Shown in pieces: positions 59,624 to 64,000 of a stretch of DNA of 64,000 nucleotides (position 1 is the stretch's first letter; each line of letters opens with the position of its first letter). The notes beneath the pieces were generated by a model. That model was not told where the DNA came from, ran no database searches, and saw only the letters and a program-made list of their open reading frames with translations. A program made the translations under genes and the position numbers. Source of the stretch: Flavobacteriales bacterium. Its GTDB lineage: Bacteria; Bacteroidota; Bacteroidia; Flavobacteriales_F; PHOS-HE28. Location of the stretch: NCBI GenBank assembly GCA_016700415.1, contig CP065018.1, forward strand, positions 2,238,001 to 2,302,000. Reading direction: 5' to 3'.

Positions 59624-59815
59624 ATGCCAAATCCGAAACGTCGACATTCGAAGACCCGCACCGCCAAGCGCCGTACGCACCAGGCAGCGGGCACGCCCAC
59701 GTTGAGCACCTGCAGCACCACCGGTGAAACGCACCTGCGCCACCGCGCCTACAAGGTCGGCGACGACCTGATGTACCGCGGCAAAGTGGTGAGCACCAAG
59801 TCAGCCGAAGAGTAA
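59624..59815 (+). CDS. rpmF: 50S ribosomal protein L32
   Basis: This 63-aa L32 starts MPNPKRRHSKTRTAKRRTH and continues with HLRHRAYKVGDDLMYRGKVV. Of the four Cys positions that bind zinc in some L32 proteins only one (STCSTTGE) remains, so this is a zinc-free form. Gene order yceD-rpmF-plsX-fabH is conserved widely. Confidence 0.96.
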   Translation: MPNPKRRHSKTRTAKRRTHQAAGTPTLSTCSTTGETHLRHRAYKVGDDLMYRGKVVSTKSAEE

Positions 59816-59845
59816 CCTTATACCGTGACGTCCCCGCAACCTCGC

Positions 59846-60784
59846 ATGAGGATAGGAGTGGACATCATGGGGAGCGACCACGGTCCGGTCGTTCCCGTGC
59901 GTGCCTGTGTGCTGGCAGCCAAGGAGCTGCCGGACGGGGTGCGCTTAGTGCTTATCGGTGATGAAACAGCCATCCAAGAGGGCCTTCGTGCGGAACAAGC
60001 CGACCCCGCCGGCTTCGATATCGTGCCCAGCAGGGACGACATCACCATGAGCGACAATGCCACCAAGGCCTTGCCCGCCAAGCCGGAAAGCAGCATAGCC
60101 TTAGGATTCAAACTGTTGCAGGAAGGCAAGTTGGACGCCTTCGCCAGCACGGGGAACACCGGCGCCATGCTGGTAGGCAGCGTGCTGGTGCTGAAGCCCA
60201 TTCCCGGCGTGCTCCGCCCCTGCATCACCAGCATCCTGCCCAAGGCCGACGGCAGTTTCGGCGTGATGGTGGATGTGGGTGCCAATGCCGATTGCAAACC
60301 GGAGGTGCTCTTTCAGTTCGGCCTGCTCGGCTCCCTCTTCGCGAAGCACGTCTACCATATCAACGCCCCGAAAGTGGCCCTGTTGAGCATCGGGGAGGAG
60401 GAAAAAAAGGGCAATGCCCTCACGCTGGCCGCCCATGCCCTGATGAAGGGAACGGACCGCTTCAACTTCGTCGGCAACGTGGAGGGGCGCGACCTGTTCC
60501 ATGACAAGGCGGACGTGGTGGTGTGCGATGGTTTCACGGGCAACATCGTGCTGAAGGCAGTTGAAGGCTTCCACGACCTGGTGAAGAACCGGGGCGGCAA
60601 CGATCCCTTCCTGGAACGCTTTGATTACCAGAACTACGGTGGTACGCCGGTGTTGGGGGTCAACGGGAGCGTGATCATCGGCCACGGCATCAGTAACGCG
60701 GAGACCATCAAGAACATGCTGTTATTCACCTGTGAGGTGGTGGAGAGCAGATTGCACGAACGCATCAGGGAAGCGTTCCAGTGA
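59846..60784 (+). CDS. plsX: phosphate acyltransferase PlsX
   Basis: This 312-aa enzyme makes acyl-phosphate from acyl-ACP for phospholipid synthesis. It starts MRIGVDIMGSDHGP (the family has D-x-MGGD-x-AP) and has FASTGNTGAMLVGS, MVDVGANADCKPE, LLSIGEEEKKGN and VCDGFTGNIVLKAVEG. The ATG at 59846 gives this start; a GTG at 59825 would add seven residues. It lies 30 nt after rpmF. Confidence 0.95.
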   Translation: MRIGVDIMGSDHGPVVPVRACVLAAKELPDGVRLVLIGDETAIQEGLRAEQADPAGFDIVPSRDDITMSDNATKALPAKPESSIALGFKLLQEGKLDAFASTGNTGAMLVGSVLVLKPIPGVLRPCITSILPKADGSFGVMVDVGANADCKPEVLFQFGLLGSLFAKHVYHINAPKVALLSIGEEEKKGNALTLAAHALMKGTDRFNFVGNVEGRDLFHDKADVVVCDGFTGNIVLKAVEGFHDLVKNRGGNDPFLERFDYQNYGGTPVLGVNGSVIIGHGISNAETIKNMLLFTCEVVESRLHERIREAFQ

Positions 60785-60830
60785 CCACCTTGCGCCCCCA
60801 GGCGAACCGTTCGAAGCTGGCAACTAGACC

Positions 60831-61823
60831 ATGAAGACAACCGCTGCCATCACCGCCGTTCAAGGCTACGTTCCCGATTTCGTATTGAGCAATGCGGTCC
60901 TGGAGACCATGGTGGACACCAATGACGCATGGATCACCGAGCGGACCGGCATCAAGGAGCGAAGGATACTGAAGGGCAAGGACCAAGGAATGAGCGTAAT
61001 GGCCGTGGAGGCCGTGAAGGGTCTTTGCACTAAGCGTGGCATTGACCCTATGGAGATCGATCTTTTGATCTGTTGCACGGTGACGCCGGACATGCAGTTC
61101 CCCGCCTCGGCGAACATCGTATGTGATAAGGTCGGCGCCAAGAACGCCTGGAGCTTCGACCTCAATGCGGCGTGCTCGGGCTTCCTTTTTGGCCTAGTGA
61201 CCGGCGCGCAGTTCATCGAGACCGGCAAGTACAAGAAGGTCGTGGTGGTGGGCGCGGACAAGATGAGCAGCATTATCGATTATACCGACCGGTCCACCTG
61301 CATCATTTTCGGGGACGGCGGCGGTGCAGTGTTGCTTGAGCCGAACAATGAGGGCTTCGGCGTTGTGGACAGCATCCTGCGGTCGGACGGAAGCGGCTGC
61401 CAGTACCTGCATCAGAAGGCCGGCGGATCCATGCGCCCGGCAAGCATCCGGACCGTGGAAGCAAAAGAGCATTTCGTATTCCAAGAGGGCAAGGCGGTGT
61501 TCAAGTTCGCCGTGACCAACATGGCCGGGGTAAGCGCGGAGATCATGGAGCGGAACCAGCTTACCAGCGACGACGTGGCCTGGTTAGTGCCGCACCAAGC
61601 CAACAAACGCATCATCGACGCGACCGCGCACCGCATGGGCCTGGACGAGAACAAAGTCATGCTGAACATCGAGAAGTACGGCAACACCACTTCCGGGACC
61701 ATCCCCTTGTGCCTGTGGGAATGGGAGGACCGCTTGAAGAAGGGCGACAACCTGATCCTCTCCGCGTTCGGCGGCGGCTTCACCTGGGGTGCCATCTATC
61801 TCAAATGGGCATACGGCGGCTGA
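60831..61823 (+). CDS. fabH: 3-oxoacyl-ACP synthase III
   Basis: This 330-aa enzyme condenses a starter acyl-CoA with malonyl-ACP. The triad is intact: Cys115 in LNAACSGFL, His255 in VPHQANKRI and Asn285 in KYGNTTSGT. WITERTGIKERR is the typical CoA-binding Trp/Arg segment. Context with plsX and accBC marks it as the housekeeping FabH, unlike darB at 49630. Confidence 0.96.
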   Translation: MKTTAAITAVQGYVPDFVLSNAVLETMVDTNDAWITERTGIKERRILKGKDQGMSVMAVEAVKGLCTKRGIDPMEIDLLICCTVTPDMQFPASANIVCDKVGAKNAWSFDLNAACSGFLFGLVTGAQFIETGKYKKVVVVGADKMSSIIDYTDRSTCIIFGDGGGAVLLEPNNEGFGVVDSILRSDGSGCQYLHQKAGGSMRPASIRTVEAKEHFVFQEGKAVFKFAVTNMAGVSAEIMERNQLTSDDVAWLVPHQANKRIIDATAHRMGLDENKVMLNIEKYGNTTSGTIPLCLWEWEDRLKKGDNLILSAFGGGFTWGAIYLKWAYGG

Positions 61824-61837
61824 GCCGTTGACTTTTC

Positions 61838-61845
61838 TACCTTGG
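61838..61845 (+). promoter_or_regulatory. candidate -7 promoter element TACCTTGG
   Basis: TACCTTGG fits TAnnTTTG at seven of eight positions and lies 33 nt before accB in the 55-nt gap after fabH. No clear -33 element is seen; readthrough from fabH is as likely. Confidence 0.25.
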
Positions 61846-61878
61846 CCCTCCGTGGCCCAAACCGATTCCATAGAACCC

Positions 61879-62355
61879 ATGACCATCACCCAGATCCAGG
61901 ACCTGATCAAGTTCGTCGCCAAAAGCGGCGTCAGCGAGGTGGAGATCGAGCAGAAGGACTTCAAGATCACCATCAAAACGGCCAGTAAAAAGGAGGTGCA
62001 GGTGATCGCACAGCCTCAATACGCCGCACCCCCTCCGCAAATGGCGGCCGCGCCGGCACCTGCAGCACCTGCTCCGGCTGCCGCACCAGTGGCCGCCCCG
62101 GAGGCCGACGCCAAGTACATCACCATCAAATCCCCGATGATCGGCACGTTCTACCGCGCTGCCGGCCCGGGCAAGCCCATCTTCGTGAACGTGGGCGACG
62201 AGGTCAAGCCGGGCAAGACCATCTGCATCATCGAGGCCATGAAGCTCTTCAACGAGATCGAGAGCGAGGTAAGCGGCAAGATCGTGAAGGTGCTGGTGGA
62301 CGATGCCAAGCCGGTGGAATACGATCAGCCGTTGTTCTTGGTGGATCCCTCATAA
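61879..62355 (+). CDS. accB: biotin carboxyl carrier protein of acetyl-CoA carboxylase
   Basis: This 158-aa BCCP has an N-terminal helix region (TITQIQDLIKFVAKSGVSEVEIE), an Ala/Pro-rich linker at about 58-80, and the C-terminal biotinyl domain with IEAMKLFNEIE, whose Lys carries biotin. The ATG at 61879 is the family start. It lies 55 nt after fabH and 144 nt before accC. Confidence 0.95.
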   Translation: MTITQIQDLIKFVAKSGVSEVEIEQKDFKITIKTASKKEVQVIAQPQYAAPPPQMAAAPAPAAPAPAAAPVAAPEADAKYITIKSPMIGTFYRAAGPGKPIFVNVGDEVKPGKTICIIEAMKLFNEIESEVSGKIVKVLVDDAKPVEYDQPLFLVDPS

Positions 62356-62364
62356 ATGCAGTTG

Positions 62365-62483
62365 ACCGCAACGACGCGGCGACACAACGAAGTCGCTACG
62401 ACGGGCGGAATGCCGGACACAATGAGACCTCTTCACCCCACACCAAACGTTGCGTTACCGTTGCGTCGTTGCGTCGTTGCGGT
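62365..62483. repeat. inverted and tandem repeats between accB and accC
   Basis: ACCGCAACGACGC at 62365-62377 is the exact reverse complement of 62471-62483. The right side also contains tandem 8-nt units GTTGCGTC at 62460 and 62468, with partial copies at 62449 and 62476. Together they could fold the accB-accC intercistronic RNA into a long hairpin. Confidence 0.7.
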
Positions 62484-62499
62484 GAATCCCTGAGCTGTC

Positions 62500-63843
62500 A
62501 TGTTCAAGAAGATCCTCATAGCCAACCGCGGCGAGATCGCCCTTCGCGTGATCCGCACCGCCCGCGAAATGGGCATCAAGACGGTGGCCGTGTACAGCAC
62601 CGCCGACCGGGAAAGCCTGCACGTACGCTTCGCCGACGAGGCCGTTTGCATCGGCCCGCCGCCCAGCAAGGACAGCTATTTGAACATGAGCCGGATCATC
62701 GCTGCGGCGGAGATCACCAACGCGGACGCCATCCACCCCGGCTACGGCTTCCTCAGCGAGAACGCCAAGTTCAGCCGCATCTGTCAGGAGCACGGCATCA
62801 AGTTCATTGGTGCGCTGCCGGAGCAGATCGAGGCCATGGGCGACAAAGCCACGGCCAAGAGCACCATGATCGCCGCAGGCGTGCCCTGCGTGCCCGGCAC
62901 TGAAGGATTGGTGACGGACCTCGATGTAGCGAAGAAAGAGGCGAAGAAGATCGGCTATCCGGTGATCTTGAAAGCCACGGCCGGGGGCGGTGGCAAAGGC
63001 ATGCGCTTGGTGTGGAAGGAAGAGGAGTTCGAGGAGGCGTTCGAAAAGGCGAGCCAAGAAGCCGGTGCCGCGTTCGGTAATTCGGGCATGTACATGGAGA
63101 AGTACGTGCTGGAGCCGCGCCACATCGAGATCCAGATCGCAGGCGACCAGTACGGCACGTACTGCCACATGAGCGAGCGCGATTGCAGCATCCAGCGCCG
63201 CCACCAGAAACTCGTGGAAGAGACGCCCAGTCCCTTCATGACCAAGACGCTGCGGAAGAAGATGGGCGAGGCCGCCATCAAGGCCGCGGCCAGCGTGAAT
63301 TATGAAGGCGTGGGCACGGTGGAGTTCCTCGTGGACAAGGACCGGAACTTCTACTTCATGGAGATGAACACGCGGATCCAGGTGGAACATACGATCACCG
63401 AGGAGGTCATCGACTTCGACCTGGTGCGCGAGCAGATCAAGATCGCGTCGGGCATCCCCATCAGCGGCCTCAACTACGAGCCCACGCGCCACAGCATCCA
63501 GTGCCGCATCAACGCGGAGGACCCGTTCAACGATTTCCGCCCCAGTCCCGGCAAGATCCTGAGCTACCACAGCCCCGGCGGCCACGGCGTGCGCATCGAC
63601 ACGCACGTTTACGCCGGCTATACCATCCCGCCGAACTACGACAGCATGATCGGCAAGCTGATCGTCAGCGCGCAGACCCGTGAGGAAGCCTTGGCCAAGA
63701 TGGAGCGCGCACTGAGCGAATACGTGATCGAAGGCGTGCATACCAGCATTCCCTTCCACCTACAGCTATTGCAGAACGAAAAGTTCCGCGCAGGGGAGTA
63801 CACCACGAAGTTCTTGGAGGATTTTGAACTGAAGAAGCCTTGA
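62500..63843 (+). CDS. accC: biotin carboxylase subunit of acetyl-CoA carboxylase
   Basis: This 447-aa ATP-grasp enzyme carboxylates the biotin of AccB. It begins MFKKILIANRGEIALRVIRT and shows the ATP-binding glycine loop KATAGGGGKGMRLV, RDCSIQRRHQKLVEE, the metal-binding EMNTRIQVEH and the C-terminal GYGFLSENA-type biotin carboxylase features. Length and motifs match AccC. Confidence 0.97.
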   Translation: MFKKILIANRGEIALRVIRTAREMGIKTVAVYSTADRESLHVRFADEAVCIGPPPSKDSYLNMSRIIAAAEITNADAIHPGYGFLSENAKFSRICQEHGIKFIGALPEQIEAMGDKATAKSTMIAAGVPCVPGTEGLVTDLDVAKKEAKKIGYPVILKATAGGGGKGMRLVWKEEEFEEAFEKASQEAGAAFGNSGMYMEKYVLEPRHIEIQIAGDQYGTYCHMSERDCSIQRRHQKLVEETPSPFMTKTLRKKMGEAAIKAAASVNYEGVGTVEFLVDKDRNFYFMEMNTRIQVEHTITEEVIDFDLVREQIKIASGIPISGLNYEPTRHSIQCRINAEDPFNDFRPSPGKILSYHSPGGHGVRIDTHVYAGYTIPPNYDSMIGKLIVSAQTREEALAKMERALSEYVIEGVHTSIPFHLQLLQNEKFRAGEYTTKFLEDFELKKP

Positions 63844-63853
63844 GTTAGTTGTT

Positions 63854-63893
63854 CGCCTGCCCCGGGTGTTGACCCGGGATCAGTTGTTAGGCG
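63854..63893. terminator. hairpin after accC
   Basis: CCCGGGT at 63861-63867 pairs with ACCCGGG at 63872-63878 around GTTG, and outer bases CGCCT/AGGCG (63854-63858 with 63889-63893) can extend it. It starts 10 nt after the accC stop. No T-run follows. Confidence 0.45.
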
Positions 63894-64000
63894 GCCTCCG
63901 CCGGGACCACCCATTCAGATCCCTCATCAGAACGATCTGCGTAGATCCGCCCTTTCAGCGCCATCTGCGTTCCATTCAACCTCCTATCTTGGACGCAACT
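63894..64000. other. non-coding end of the window
   Basis: No gene was found in the last 107 bases. A low-complexity stretch with GATCTGCG, GATCCGC and ATCTGCG echoes lies at about 63930-63972, and a TATCTTGG element, possibly a -7 box for a gene beyond the window, is at 63985-63992. Confidence 0.4.

Overview
The window comes from a GC-rich member of the Bacteroidota, most likely a Flavobacteriales-like lineage. Three kinds of evidence point there. Several exported proteins end in type IX secretion (T9SS) sorting domains: gliding-motility type B tails at 11855-12907, 12911-15859, 16013-18142 and 21751-24411, and a type A tail at 19255-21168. A flexirubin/aryl-polyene pigment locus with DarA and DarB is present. 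A few intergenic sites resemble the Bacteroidota -7 promoter element TAnnTTTG. No rRNA, tRNA, CRISPR array, insertion sequence or phage gene was seen.

Layout. 1-5.5 kb (+): the end of a sensor histidine kinase, hemW, a cyclase-family hydrolase, an MmcQ/YjbR protein, a DUF502 membrane protein, a secreted coiled-coil protein and an EamA transporter. 5.6-9.4 kb (-): YraN, an rRNA pseudouridine synthase with a long repetitive basic N-terminus, a redoxin lipoprotein and a heme/copper-monooxygenase-like lipoprotein. 9.5-11.1 kb: a DUF4412 protein and an LD-carboxypeptidase, convergent. 11.3-18.1 kb (+): an ECF sigma factor, a one-TM regulator-like protein that carries a T9SS tail, and two paralogous giant T9SS cargo proteins. 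18.2-27.5 kb: metF, a secreted M1 aminopeptidase, riboflavin synthase behind another T9SS cargo protein, a repeat-filled 0.55-kb gap, leucyl aminopeptidase and pdxA.

27.5-57.6 kb (-) is a run of 31 co-directional, mostly overlapping or abutting genes that I read as one flexirubin-type pigment operon. Tyrosine ammonia-lyase would make p-coumarate and an AMP-dependent ligase would activate it. Two ACPs, three catalytically intact KAS-II-type ketosynthases, two cysteine-less or half-size ketosynthase partners, a ketoreductase and three hot-dog dehydratases would extend it to an aryl polyene. DarB and DarA would make the dialkylresorcinol. A desaturase-like flavoenzyme, a cupin/JmjC oxygenase and a divergent halogenase-like flavoenzyme (57675-58931) would tailor it. 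A BtrH-like and a C45-type acyltransferase are the best candidates for forming the ester between the two halves. An ABC-2 exporter, an MMPL-acyltransferase fusion, a LolA-like carrier, lipoproteins, an LpxL-like acyltransferase, a GT2/DUF2062 protein and a polysaccharide deacetylase-like protein would move or anchor the pigment in the envelope.

59.1-63.8 kb (+) is the housekeeping fatty-acid operon: DUF177, rpmF, plsX, fabH, accB, accC. It supplies malonyl units both to primary lipids and, by inference, to the pigment locus next door. Degenerate intergenic repeats lie at 621-743, 5518-5590, 24.5-24.9 kb, 62.36-62.48 kb and 63.85-64.0 kb.
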